This document shows, piece by piece, positions 33,381 through 45,400 of a stretch of 64,000 bases of DNA (position 1 is its first letter; the number at the start of each line of letters is the position of its first letter). The notes under the pieces are model-generated. The model did no database searches. It was not told the DNA's origin and saw only the letters and a list, made by a program, of their open reading frames with translations. The position numbers and the translations under genes are program-made. Origin of the DNA: Akanthomyces muscarius (Eukaryota; Ascomycota; Sordariomycetes; Hypocreales; Cordycipitaceae); assembly GCF_028009165.1 (NCBI RefSeq), contig NC_079243.1, positions 1,116,001-1,180,000 on the forward strand, in the 5' to 3' direction.

Positions 33381-33828
33381 GACTTTTAGATGGCGGTCGA
33401 TATGTGTTTTGCTCCAAGGTCGCTTACACCAGTAGCGTGTAACTTCGTGGAGCTGTACGAACGCACCAGCGGCTTCCGTCTTTTTGTTTTGACCTGTTCA
33501 AACGATGCTTGATTTCGATAAAGTATGCGACATTAGAGACACAAACATCTACAAAAAAAAAAAAAGGAAAGCTGACACGGCGCCGCACTACGGCCGTGTA
33601 AGATGGACTCGGACTTAGCAACGCCATTCCCTTCGAGCCGGCGCGCGCAATAGCCTGATTGAGATACCAACGTGACGCCAAAAGTCTCCGACAACAGAAC
33701 CGACAAGCCATATTAGGCTAGGTAACATTTTACACGTGCGCGTCCGGAAAATAAGAAAACGAAAGACGAATAGTAATAAGCTAGGGAATAAATTGTACTC
33801 TATATACTTGAACTTGTTGACGAAATAC

Positions 33829-35588
33829 TTAGAGTAAAGCACGAAGCTTAGCAAAGTCAAACGTTCCAAGACCAGATGCCGCATCCCAACCTGTCGCTGC
33901 CGAGTAGCCGTCGCTGTCACAGCCATAGTTGTTGCCAGAGGTAACATCACGAATCGCAGCAGTAGCGTTCTGAGAGTATAGCAGGGGGTTGATGAAGCCG
34001 AGATTTGGCTTGCCCTCGGACTGACGGTAATCATTCAAGACCGAGACCAAAGCAGCCCAAGATGGGGACGAGGCGGACGTGCCACGAGCGTAGAGTGTTT
34101 GGCCATTGACAATAACCTGGTAATTCTTGCTGACCAGGGAAATGTCGGGGTAGCCACGGCCGCTCGGATTGAAGTAGCCGTTGAACGAGGAGTCCAGCGA
34201 GTTCGCATATGCGCTGGTAACGTCCTTGTTGTAATCCGGAGCCGAGAAGTGGTTCGAGTAGCCGCCGCCAGGGGACGTAATTTGGGGAGAAAAGTCGGCG
34301 ACAACTTCGTTATTGTTGTTATCAAACTGCACAGATCAATTAGTAAACCTGTTGCCGCTTCACGAATTTAGTCGCGTACCTGAGTTCCACCAATAGCAGT
34401 GACCCAAGGGCACGAAGGCGGCCAGTTGGCGTAGAAGCCCTGAGAGCAGCTAGACTCGCCGATGCCACCAACACCATAATCACCGGTGGAGAAGAAAACG
34501 GAAATGCCCTGGGAGCCGGCCTTCATGAATTCGTTGCAGACGCGGTCCATGTAGCTGCCGTCAAACCCTTGCTCCTCGCCGTCATACGATGTGGAAACAG
34601 CAGTGGGAGGGTTGGACGCGGACGTCAGGTAGCTGGCGAGGTTCGCAATCTCATCTGCGAATCCGGAATTGGTCTCGGGACCGACAGCGAGAAGCTCGCT
34701 GGGGTTTGGGTATGCCACGCCGCCGACGTACTGCGTGTCGAGGTTTCCTTCGAGCAGCGTGTTCTGATCGCCGGATCCTGGATTGCTTCCCGACGACACG
34801 GAAACATCTTGGAAGTCTTGCAGGCCCGGGGCGAAATCCGAAGAAAAGGTGGTGTAATCCGAGTGTGAAGCGGCAAGGCTAATGAGCAGAGTGCTGGCGA
34901 CGAGAGAGTTGCCCTTGCTGGTGTAGTCTACATCATACAGAGAGTTGATGCACGAAGGAGTGATGGCGCTGGGATCGCAAGTGGCACGTCTGCCGACGCT
35001 GACTTTGGCGCCTTTCTCGGCGACAGGCCTGACGGGGTTGTAGAAGGCAGTGGTAGGCGTAACCATGTCGATGATGCTGTGGAGGTTCTTGGGCACGCTG
35101 TACTTGGTAGTGCGTGGGATACCCTGGGCACTGGCGGAGTCGGGATGAGTGTACATCTGATACGTGGTGCCAAGAAGCTTCTCCATGACTGAGACTGGCG
35201 CGGTAAACTCGACCCAGTCATTGGTAGGCTGCGAGACCTCCGTGACACCGTTGGAAGCAAGCCAAGCCTTGACAGCTTCGATGTTGCCGGCTGCGGGGGC
35301 CGTGTACGAAGCAACCTCTTCCTTGGAAAGCCACTTGCCGTAGTTGGGCCTGGACGGGTTGGAGATGTCGAGAAGTTTTTCTTGAAGACCCTGTATGTTG
35401 CTCTGCTTCAGGCCAATTTGTACCTTGATGGGGACGTTCTTGTCAGCCTGGCCTTTGCTAACCCACTGTGAAGGGACGCTCTTGAGTTCATGGAATAGCG
35501 CAAGAGGGCTGGCGGCCGTGTCCACGGGTGAAGACCAGGCAGTGTTTGCCAACGAGGCCAAGAAAGCAATTTTTGAAAAGCTGACCAT
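33829..35588 (-). CDS. Secreted tripeptidyl-peptidase / sedolisin (S53), 568 aa
   Basis: Two exons (35588-34380 and 34326-33829) with a 53-nt intron (GTACGC...CAG). Sedolisins are acid serine peptidases that release tripeptides or cut proteins outside the cell. A signal peptide (MVSFSKIAFLASLANTAWSS) is followed by a prodomain up to about residue 205, ending near VSVGRRATCDPSAITPSCI. The mature part carries the catalytic Glu/Asp pair in LLEGNLDTQY (about E280, D284), the oxyanion Asp in FFSTGDYGVGG, and the Ser in RGTSASSPSW (about S487), where the more usual SGTS is RGTS. The calcium-site region near the C-terminus (AIRDVTSGNNYGCDSDGYSA) is present. Confidence 0.94.
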
Positions 35589-35684
35589 GATGACTAGCCC
35601 TGGAAGAGATACGAAGAAGAGTTGAGTATCGCTATGTGAATGAGATTAAAAAGTGAAAAAGTGAGAGACTTCATTGCTCGTAGG

Positions 35685-35692
35685 TATTTATA
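35685..35692 (-). promoter_or_regulatory. TATA box of the sedolisin gene
   Basis: TATAAATA on the minus strand about 100 bp before the start codon at 35588. The same spacing is seen at other secreted-protein genes in this window. Confidence 0.5.
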
Positions 35693-35799
35693 ATCTCTCG
35701 TCTTCCATGTCGAAGATGTCGTCCTCGTCGAAACGTAAAATGCATTGTAAGACGCAACCCGATTAGCGATCAATATTACGAAACGATTAGAGTCATACA

Positions 35800-37683
35800 T
35801 GGTCCAATGCTAGACTCTCACCTACGACCTTTACCCGCCGACCACTGTAGATGCGATAAAACTATCTGTGCTAGTTCTTTGCAAATTTTAGTTAGCTAAT
35901 AGAGTGTATATACTGCGACCCAAGATTTAACAACTGCCTAATTCTGCATACTGCACTGAGCGCTAAGAGTGCCGTCAGTTCCGAATGTTAAGCTAGAGCC
36001 CTGCTACTAACCGTTGATGCAAGACTATTGCCGGAAGTCTGCCTTTGTAAGATGTGCGATGCGGCACCCGGTGGCATGTAAGCTAGTCGCAAAAAACCTG
36101 GTAGCCTCGGGACATTTATAGCTTGCGCGGGAGTGAGTTGCCGAACGCACAGGGTATGCATTGGTGTTCGTTCCTAAATAGGCAGTCGAGTATTGTGGCG
36201 GTTGGTTGAAACCGCTTACACGTCACTGGGCATAGGCAGTTTGTCGCTGTTACTTGTGACACATGGTGTTTACGTTAAGCGTGGATTTGCAACGACCAGC
36301 AGACTGAGCTACTGCTATCTAGAGAGCAAGTTCCGCCCCGAGGCCCGGGCCACGCGGAGAAACCAAAATGCGCTTGGCAGTCCTGTCATGGTCTCATCAC
36401 GGCAAAGATTCCCAGTGTGGCTCAGTCCACTTTCCAATCAGTTGGCGCTGGTATCATTGAACCACAGGCAGACCGGGTCCTCCGCTGGGCTCCGGTACGG
36501 ATGCATCGGGTTCAGTAAAATGCATAGGATCTTTGTAAGCAGTTTCATCTCACTACAATGCATTATGATCGCCGGGTGTACGAGGCTGAGAGGAGCTTGC
36601 AATCGCTGGACCCCACGAGGAGCACATGGGCGGATGATGCAGGTCTGCGCTTTTTAGGGGGGTGAAGGTCGCTCAACCTCCTTGCTCTGCGATCCAACGC
36701 TGCTATTTTCGGAATGCTGCCAGCTCAAATATCAGTCTACTCTGCCTATTTTGCCTTTGCCCCTATTTTTGGGTAGAGGGCCGAGATCGGGGACTGAGCC
36801 TAGCTCAAGGATCGACACTTGGAGGTTTACCTGCTTCTTCAGGCTTAGATGTAGCTCGGCAGTGCTCAACTGTCTGGTAAGTTAGTTAATTAGCCGAACG
36901 CGACGCCAGCTCTGCTGAACGCGACGCAGTATGACTGATGTTAAGCAGTGGGCGCACAACCAGCCTGTGTAAAACTACGCGGGGCGGCAATACCGGCGGC
37001 GCCTGCTGCTGTCTCGTCTTTGCAGAGTTCTGTTTCGAACACGCGTCGTGGCTCTTCCTCAAAACCCCAGATCATGGGCCTTCGGGCTACATGCTGTGAA
37101 TTGCGTTGGATCGAAGTATACGTGCCACGACTCTAGAGGCTTTGCACCATTTCAAAAAGGAGGTGGAAATAGAGATGCTTCATGCGAACGATGCCGTGGC
37201 TGGCCGACCCCGTGGCGTTCTTTCATCGCGGTATATGCGACGTCGGCGGGACGATTGATCCTGGTTAATCATTGATGCGGCAAGACATATTTGGGCATAT
37301 GATTTTAGTGCAGTCGATCTAACCACAACGCCAGACGCTGTATCTGGGGGAGTGCCAGACAGCTGCCAAGCAGGTTGACCCGGTTCGCAAATTACTCGCG
37401 GACATCGACCACTACTTGCAGAGATCTTTATGGTGGTCAAGAAGCTTCTATGTACTTGAGATATCCGCAAGGCATTGGAGGCATTTCAACTTATGCAAAG
37501 GCCACGGCCTACGTAGTGGACGAGCCCTGGCTGGCTACTAACGCCGACCACACATGCACGCGCTCAGCCTCGCATACACCCCCGCAAATTCAGCTCAGCT
37601 TGCCAATCCTAAGTATCGCAGAAGCGGTGAAATATCTATTCTCTTTTGCATACAACACTATATGGGCTGGGCGGAAAATCGCA
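35800..37683. other. Intergenic region without a supported gene
   Basis: About 1.9 kb. The longest frame (36193-36657, 154 aa) has no recognisable domain and no splice context. Around 37140-37380 an interrupted frame looks faintly protein-like but matches no family I know. The frame of the following NLR gene is open from 37375, but the family N-terminus only begins after the ATG at 37684. Confidence 0.45.
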
Positions 37684-40600
37684 ATGTCTTCCGCGGTCAA
37701 CCGCCCAAAGGCTCGTGGCAGCTACACAGTCGGCTTTATCTGCGCACTCAACCTGGAGATGAGCGCCGTCCGATACCTGCTCGACTGCGAACACCCGGGC
37801 CTGCCTCTCCAGGCCGGCGACTCGAACTTGTACATCCTCGGCGAGCTCAGCGGCTATAACATTGTCCTCGCGTGGCTGCCTGGTAACCAAGGAAAAGGCG
37901 CCGCCGCCACGGTCGCCACCAATTTGAACCGCAGTTTCCCAGCCATCGAGTGGCGATTCCTTGTCGGCATCGGAGGCGGCGTGCCCAGCGATAGCCATGA
38001 TATTCGGCTCGGTGATGTGGTAATCAGCATGCCCGAGGGCCAGCACGGCGGTGTAGTGCAGTACGACCTGGGCAAGGATGAAGAGGAGGGATTTAAGCTT
38101 AAAGGCTTTCTGTTACCTCCGCCCGCGCAGCTTAGAAATGCTGTTGTGCTGATGCAGTCAAACCACCTCATTGCAGAGAACAAGATCAACGCATTTATAA
38201 GCCAGATGACAGCGAAATCACCACGGCTCTCCATCTACAGACGGCCACCTTCCAAAGAAGATGTCCTTTTCGCCATAGACTACGCTCACGATATGAATCA
38301 ATCCACTTGCAGAAGTTGCGATAGGAAAAATTCTGTGCAAAGACGAGCTCGAGATGCTGATAGGCCTGAAATACACTACGGGCTGATTGCTTCCGGAGAT
38401 CGAGTTATGAGGAGCGCAGCAAAACGGCAGGCGACAGTACGCCATGTGGGCGACATTCTCTGCTTTGAGATGGAGGCGGCTGGGATTCTAATCGAGTATC
38501 CTTGTATTGCCATTCGCGGGATCTCTGACTATTCGGATTCCCACAAGAATGACAGGTGGCAGTACTATGCCGCTGCAACCGCCGCCGCCGCCGCAAAGGA
38601 GCTTCTTTCATGTATACCGGTCGGGACCCATGAGCCAGCTCGGGAGAATGACTCTAGTACGTAATACTTTTCTCCCCAGAGAGGCTTGACTGCTGGTAAG
38701 ATATACGTGGTTTGCTCGTCTAGAGCCTTCCGTGAAAGATACCAATTCTTGAGCGAATGGTGGTGCGCTAGAAGCGACTAGACTATTACATGTAAGCATA
38801 GCTAATTGTGCCGAGCACAGGTCTCGACTTGGTCGCCCTTCAGCAGTCAAAAGACTGTGCAAAGTCCTTGGCCTTTGCAGAAATGAACGATCGGACTAAT
38901 GATTTGAGCATCAGAGCAGCTGAGGGTACATGTAGGTGGCTGTTGCGACATGAAGTATGTGTAAATTGGTCTCGTCAGGACCGCGCTCTACTATGGATCA
39001 AGGGCAAGCCCGGTTCTGGCAAGTCGACATTGCTGCGCTGGTTTCTTGACGAAAAAAGAAGAGAAGATATCCAGGCCGGCAGCAAGTCACTAATTCTGTC
39101 TTTTTTCTTTCATGGTCGTGGTGTTGAACTTGAAAAGACACCGCTCGGTCTTTTCCGGTCGCTGCTGCACCAGTTGCTTAACCAAGTGCCGAAAGCAAAT
39201 CTAGATCTGGTCCGGATTTTTCAGGAAAGATGCGATACCATGGGAGAACCAGGGGAATGCTGGCAATGGAACCTTCGCGAGCTACAAGATGCCTTCCGTT
39301 CCGCCATTTCGATTGTTTTGAAACGCCAAGTTGTCTGGCTATTCATCGATGCCGTGGATGAATCCGGCAAAACGCATGCGATTGAATTGGTCAGGCATCT
39401 CAGGCAACTTTTGGCCAGCATCTCGCCAGAGAACCTCCAGTTTCTAATTTGCATTACGTGCCGGCACTACCCGGTCTTGGACCTGGGTTCTGCATACGAA
39501 ATTGCACTCGAAGGCGAAAACGAAAAAGATATTTCTGCCTACGTGCAGGACCGACTCTCGCTGGTAGATGAAAAGTCCGCATCGAGGATTGCCGATGTGA
39601 TCACGAACAGGGCTGATGGCATTTTCATGTGGGCTTCACTCCAAATTGATCGAGCTCTAGAGCTCGAGCTTAACGGAGCCAGCCTGGCGAAGATTGAAGC
39701 AGAAGTCCTCTCCACACCGCGCGGACTCTTTGGTGTATATGAAGAGCTTGTACAGAACATGAAAGAAAGATCGAAATCCCTGAAAATGATACAGTGGATC
39801 TGCTTTGCGATGCGGCCGCTATCATTAGACGAGCTGCGATGGGTGCTAGCCGTCGACGCTGATCGCACAAGCCCTATCAAGTCGCTGAAAAAGGCACAGG
39901 AGTCAGACGAGTATATTACCAGCAGCGAAAGGATGGAGCTGCGATTGAAAAGCCTCAGCTGTGGCCTTGTTGAAGCAGTATTGTCATTGGACCGGCGAGT
40001 GGCGCAGTTTATTCATCAGTCAGTGCGGGACTTTTTCGTTGAAACAGGTATATCAGCGCTGGATGATAGCCTGAGCACCTGCGGGAACAACTCAAATTGC
40101 GCAATTGGCAAGTCGCATCATCAAATCTCCAAAACGTGTATACGTTACGTTCAAATGAATGAGGTAATACAGTCAACAGCGCATGGCGACGCACTGGAGG
40201 CACGGTTTCCTCTGCTTTACTATGCGGCAAACTTTTGGATGAAACATGCCAAACAAGCTGAACAGAATGGTATTGCCCAGAACGATCTTCTGCTTTATTT
40301 TGGTTGGCCTTCGCCCAAGCTTCTCCGAGCATGGCGGCGAATTTGCCGTCAAATAAGCGACCATCTGTTCAACCGCCCGCCGGCGTGGACCAGCATGTTG
40401 CACATGCTATCGGACCATCGCTTGATAACCCCACTAGAGGTTCTTTTATCTCCCGCAAACAAGAAGGACGTCAAAGTCAACGAGAGAGATGCTAAAGGCT
40501 ACACGTCACTTTTGCAGGCTGCGTGGGACGGGTATTGGGATGTCGTTGAGCTGCTGCTAAGCGCACATGACATTGACATCAACGCGCGTGATTCTCGAGG

Positions 40601-41963
40601 CCAAACGGCACTACTACGTGCTGTGTCTCGAGGGCATATGGCTATTGTCAGACTGCTGCTGGAGAGAGACGGTATCGACATCAACGCACAAGATGATTTC
40701 GGCCAAACGGCGTTGTTCTGGGCTGTGTCTCTATCGAAGATGGCTGTCGTCAGACTGATACTAGAGATGGATGATATCAACATCAACGCACGAGATAATG
40801 ATGGCCGAACGGCGTTGTTCTGGGCTGTGTCTCTATCGAAGATGGCTGTCGTCAGACTGATACTAGAGATGGATGATATCAACATCAACGCACGAGATAA
40901 TGATGGCCGAACGGCGTTGTTCTGGGCTGTGTCTGGAGGAGATGTGGACATCCTCAGACTACTGCTGGACAAGGATGACATTGACATCAATGCGCGAGAT
41001 TCTCAAGGCCAAACGGCACTACTATGTGCTGTGTCTCGAGGGCATATGGCTGTCGTCAGACTGCTGCTGGAGAGCGATGATATCGACATCAATGTATTAG
41101 ATGCAGAAGGCCTCACGCCCCTCTTATGTGCTACTCAGCAAGAGCATGTGGCCATCGCCAGGCTGCTGCTGAACAAGCATCACGTCGACGTCAACGTGAG
41201 GGATACGGAAGGTCTCACGCCATTGCTGTATGCTACGCGCAACAACTATCAGAGTATCTCTGAGCTCCTCCTCGCCAGTAAGAGAGCTGATGCGGATGCA
41301 CAGAACGATTCCGGCCGAACGCCATTGTCGTATGCTGCCCAAAACGGCCACGTCACAGCTATTAAGGTCTACGCTACTGATCATAAGGAAGTCATTGATT
41401 TGAAAGACGTCAATGGAAAAACACCACTCTGGTATGCAGCCCGTGCTGGGCAACTAGAAGCTGCCGCGATTCTCATTCAAAATGGGGCCGATGTCGCAGC
41501 AGCAAGCGACAGCGGGGAAGGGACACCACTACACATGGCCGCGAGTTCTGGCTGGACTGATGTTATCGAGTTGTTGATAAAGAATCAAGCCGATGTTGGA
41601 GCAGCAGCTGGTAATGGAATCACACCTCTACACGCAGCCTCGAGCCTGGGTCGGGCTGATGCTATCAAGCTGCTAATTGAGAATGGAGCCCAAATCGAAG
41701 CTGAAGATATTGTTGGCCACACACCTCTTCACATGGCCATATGCTCGGGCGATATGGAGTCTGTGAAACTATTACTCGGAGAGGGGGCTGATCCTCACGC
41801 AGCAGCTAGAACCGGAGAGAAGCCATGGCAGCTAGCTCTTGAACGAGCCGGCTTGGGGATGCAAAGCGTGAGCCTGGCACGGCAATTCGAGGCGGAGAAT
41901 TGGCTATGGTTGGATGGACTGCTTTATTCTGCACTTGAAAATAGTTCCGACGGTTACCTTTGA
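37684..41963 (+). CDS. PNP-NACHT-ankyrin NLR (STAND receptor), 1371 aa
   Basis: Exon 1 (37684-38656) and exon 2 (38821-41963) are joined across a 164-nt intron (GTACGT...CACAG) that keeps the frame. Residues about 10-320 form a nucleoside-phosphorylase-like (PNP/UDP) domain: YTVGFICALNLEMSAVRYLL, VGIGGGVP...RLGDVVIS, CFEMEAAGIL, IRGISDYSDSHKNDRWQ. A NACHT NTPase follows, with Walker A GKPGSGKST near residue 385 and Walker B VWLFIDAVDES near 496. About 13 ankyrin repeats occupy residues 880-1340. Fungal NLRs of this layout are thought to sense ligands through the repeats and signal through the N-terminal domain. Repeats at 40701-40904 are nearly identical, a mark of recent unit duplication. 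Ankyrin relics lie beyond the stop. Confidence 0.92.
40701..40904 (+). repeat. Two nearly identical 102-bp ankyrin-coding units in tandem
   Basis: Units at 40701-40802 and 40803-40904 each encode one 34-residue ankyrin repeat (TALFWAVSLSKMAVVRLI, then LEMDDININARDND). They differ only near the first few bases (GGCCAAAC against GGCCGAAC). A third unit starts at 40905 with the same beginning and then diverges. Neighbouring units are much less alike. Confidence 0.9.
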
Positions 41964-42196
41964 GACGATGCAGGAGCCAACACAAAAGTACAGAATGAGG
42001 CCGCATGGGGACAAGTGACGTCGCAGTCGCGGTTGGGGCATGCCAAAGCTTCATGAACGCTGCTTGAGAAGGGAACTAGCCTGACAGCATCAAGTCGTCA
42101 ACAGCGGAAGCACGGTACTTCCAGCAGCCTGTCGAAATAATCATGCCGAGATGATCAAGATGCTATGCGAGAACGGCGCCAGCGTTGAAGCCTGAC
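41964..42196 (+). pseudogene. Ankyrin repeat relics downstream of the NLR stop
   Basis: Directly after the TGA, the same frame continues DDAGANTKVQNEAAWGQ, GHAKAS-stop, then TLLEKGTSLTASS, which look like ankyrin helices broken by stops. In another frame, AACRNNHAEMIKMLCENGAS followed by VEA and a stop is also ankyrin-like. The NLR probably once had a longer repeat array, now cut short by stops and a frameshift. Confidence 0.6.
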
Positions 42197-42481
42197 ATTC
42201 AGCACGGAAGAATAGTTTTCATGACGTAGGAAAATAAACCTTTGTAATTTCCACAAAAACAATATCTTAGCATGTTAGAGACGGGGCAATTTTTTTCACC
42301 AGCTTTTTGGTGCTGCCATTCGATGGTCGGGCTGTCTATGACCACTGCTGGTCTTGTTCCAACTAACTGCTCCACCAGACCGATGACAGTGGTGGTGGGG
42401 TAAAATGCAAACACCACAGAAGCTTCCAACCTCGACCTTCCCTAGTCGATTTCATCATCATACACCTCGGCCGATGACAAA

Positions 42482-45400
42482 ATGACCAGCATTGACGACC
42501 TCTTGCTGGTGCAAGATGCAGACGGTGGTGCCATCAAAAATCTGCAAAAGGGCAGCCAGGACCCCGCGCGCATCAAGGCGGAGCTCGAGGAGCTGTACCT
42601 GTCACCGTCGCCAGAGTTCTCAGACGAGTGGCTGAACCGCCTGCAGCAGCGCTGGGATTATGAAGCCGACTATTCGTCACTGTTCCGGATCGCACCCACG
42701 CAGACAAGAACCGTCACCCGTTTTCAGCGCCAGGGTCTCGAAGGCCGCGTCACGGGTTACAAGAATGTCACGGTGCCCCGGCACAGCGCCACCGCCAAAA
42801 ACTCGACCAGCCTGCTCCGAAAGCCCGCCAACCGCGCAGAATTCGTCCGCGGCGCCGCTGGATTCTTCCCTTTTGCACCCGGTGGTCTTGCGCCGGGCGG
42901 TCTGGAGAGCATTGAAGCTACGGCGGCCTTGGAGGACCAGGCACTGGCGGATCCTAGCGGAGACGGCGAGGCTGATGGCAACAAGCTCGACAGAGTCATC
43001 CAATTCACCCACGGAGGCCTGCTTCAAGTAGCACCTGGCCTGGAACGAGGAATCGATTTCGGAAAGAAGAAGACGCAACAAGATAAAGAAGCAGAAGACG
43101 CCGTACAGCAAGTTTTGGAAGAGGCGCCGGAGCGAGCTACTGGGGAGGAGAACAAAGAGGATGGAGGCGATCAAGAGGATGCGGACGAGGACGAAGATGA
43201 GGAAGGAGAAGACGACATTGACGATATCTTGCCCGTTGAATTCCCTTCACTTGAGCCACATGGCGTGCTCGCCACCTCCCGGGCTAAGAAGGCGGGCAAG
43301 GAATGGGCACACATGGTGGACATTCGGAAAGAAATGGCCAACTTCAGAGAGCTAGTCCCTGACATGGCGCGAGAATGGCCATTCGAGCTAGATACGTTTC
43401 AAAAAGAAGCCGTCTATCATCTCGAGAATGGCGACTCTGTCTTTGTCGCCGCACACACCTCCGCCGGCAAGACTGTCGTGGCAGAGTACGCTATTGCTTT
43501 GGCCGCCAGGCACATGACCAAGGCTATCTACACATCACCCATCAAGGCGCTCAGCAACCAAAAGTTTCGCGATTTCCGAGAAACTTTTGACGAAGTCGGT
43601 ATTCTCACCGGCGACGTGCAAATCAACCCTGAAGCTAGCTGCCTCATTATGACCACGGAAATTCTGCGCTCCATGCTGTACCGCGGTGCCGATTTGATTC
43701 GCGATGTGGAGTTTGTCATTTTCGACGAGGTGCACTACGTCAACGATTTCGAGCGAGGTGTGGTTTGGGAAGAAGTCATCATCATGCTGCCAGAGCACAT
43801 CTCGCTGATTCTCCTCTCCGCGACAGTGCCCAACACCCACGAGTTCGCATCGTGGGTTGGACGCACGAAGCAAAAAGACATCTATGTCATTTCCACCGCC
43901 AAGAGACCCGTACCGCTTGAACACTATCTCTGGGCGGGCAAGGATATCCACAAGATTGTGGATTCCGATAAAAAGTTCATCGAAAAGGGCTGGAAGGAGG
44001 CCCATGCCACGCTCCAGAACAAGAAAGAGGTCAAAGGCGCGGAGACGACGGTCGCGACTCGTGGCGGCAACCCCCGGGGTGGTCAGCGTGGCGGCCAGCA
44101 GCAGCGTGGCGGCCGTGGCGGCGCCCAGCAACGTGGCGGCGGCGGACAGCGAGGCGGAAACCAAAGAGGAGGTCGTGGTGGCGGAGGCCCTCCTCGCGCA
44201 AGCCATGCGCCTGGCCACATGGGTCGTTCTGGGAGAACCGGCTTTGCTTCTGCAGCGCAGGACAAGAATCTGTGGGTGCATTTGGTGCAGTATCTCAAGC
44301 GCAACACGCTCCTGCCAGCATGCATCTTTGTCTTTTCCAAGAAGCGATGCGAAGAGAACGCAGATGCGCTGAGCAACCAGGACTTTTGTACGGCGTCTGA
44401 AAAGAGCCGCATTCACATGATCATTGAAAAGTCGATTGCCCGGCTGAAGCCAGAGGACCGTGTCCTGCCGCAAATTATCCGCCTGCGAGAGCTGCTCGGC
44501 CGAGGTATCGCAGTGCATCATGGCGGATTGCTGCCTATCGTCAAGGAGCTGGTTGAAATTCTGTTTGCTGAGACGCTCGTCAAGGTGCTGTTTGCCACCG
44601 AGACATTTGCTATGGGTCTGAACTTGCCGACCAGAACAGTCGTCTTTTCTGGCTACCGCAAGCACGACGGACACTCGTTCCGTAATCTTTTGCCAGGCGA
44701 ATACACGCAGATGGCTGGCCGTGCCGGTCGTCGTGGGCTGGACAAGGTTGGGTCCGTCATTATTGTCCCCCCTGGCGGTGATGATGTACCTCCTGTCGCT
44801 GACTTGCGCAATATGCTCCTGGGCGAGCCATCCAAGCTTCGATCGCAGTTCAGACTAACATACAACATGATTCTGAACCTGCTGCGCGTCGAAGCTCTGA
44901 AGATTGAAGAAATGATTAAGCGCAGTTTCTCTGAGCACGCCACACAGCAACTCCTCCCTGAGCATGAAAAAGATGTCAAGCTGGCCCAGGCGGATTTGGA
45001 CAAGGTGAAGCGCGAGTCGTGCAAAATTTGCGACACTGCTGTTGATGAGTGCCACCAAGCTGCTCAGGACTACAAGCAGCTCACTACCGAACTCTACAAG
45101 GGCTTGCTCAAGATTACGATCGGCCGCAGAATGTTTGCGCAGCAACGCTTGATTGTGTTTAACTGGGACGGCATCCGCACTGTCGGTATCCTGCTGACCG
45201 AGGGTGTGAGCCCCAGAAGCACGATCGAGGATCCCACTCTGCACGTGTGCGCGCTCAAGCCGCTCCGTGATCGCCGTGACGGTACCGATCTGCTGCCGTT
45301 CCTGCCGGCGTACCGCAAGTATCTGCACAAGCTGCCGCAGGGCCGCAAGCGCATGCAAACCAAGACGCTCCATGTTCCATTGAGCGACGTGGAGTGCCTG

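Noticed and set aside
36193..36657. 154-aa open frame
   Set aside because: No domain, no coding bias, no convincing signal peptide or introns.
37375..37683. N-terminal extension of the PNP-NACHT-ankyrin gene
   Set aside because: The frame is open but the text is not protein-like; the PNP domain begins shortly after the ATG at 37684.
43535..44674. 379-aa open frame antisense to ski2
   Set aside because: Shadow of the helicase frame with no domain of its own.
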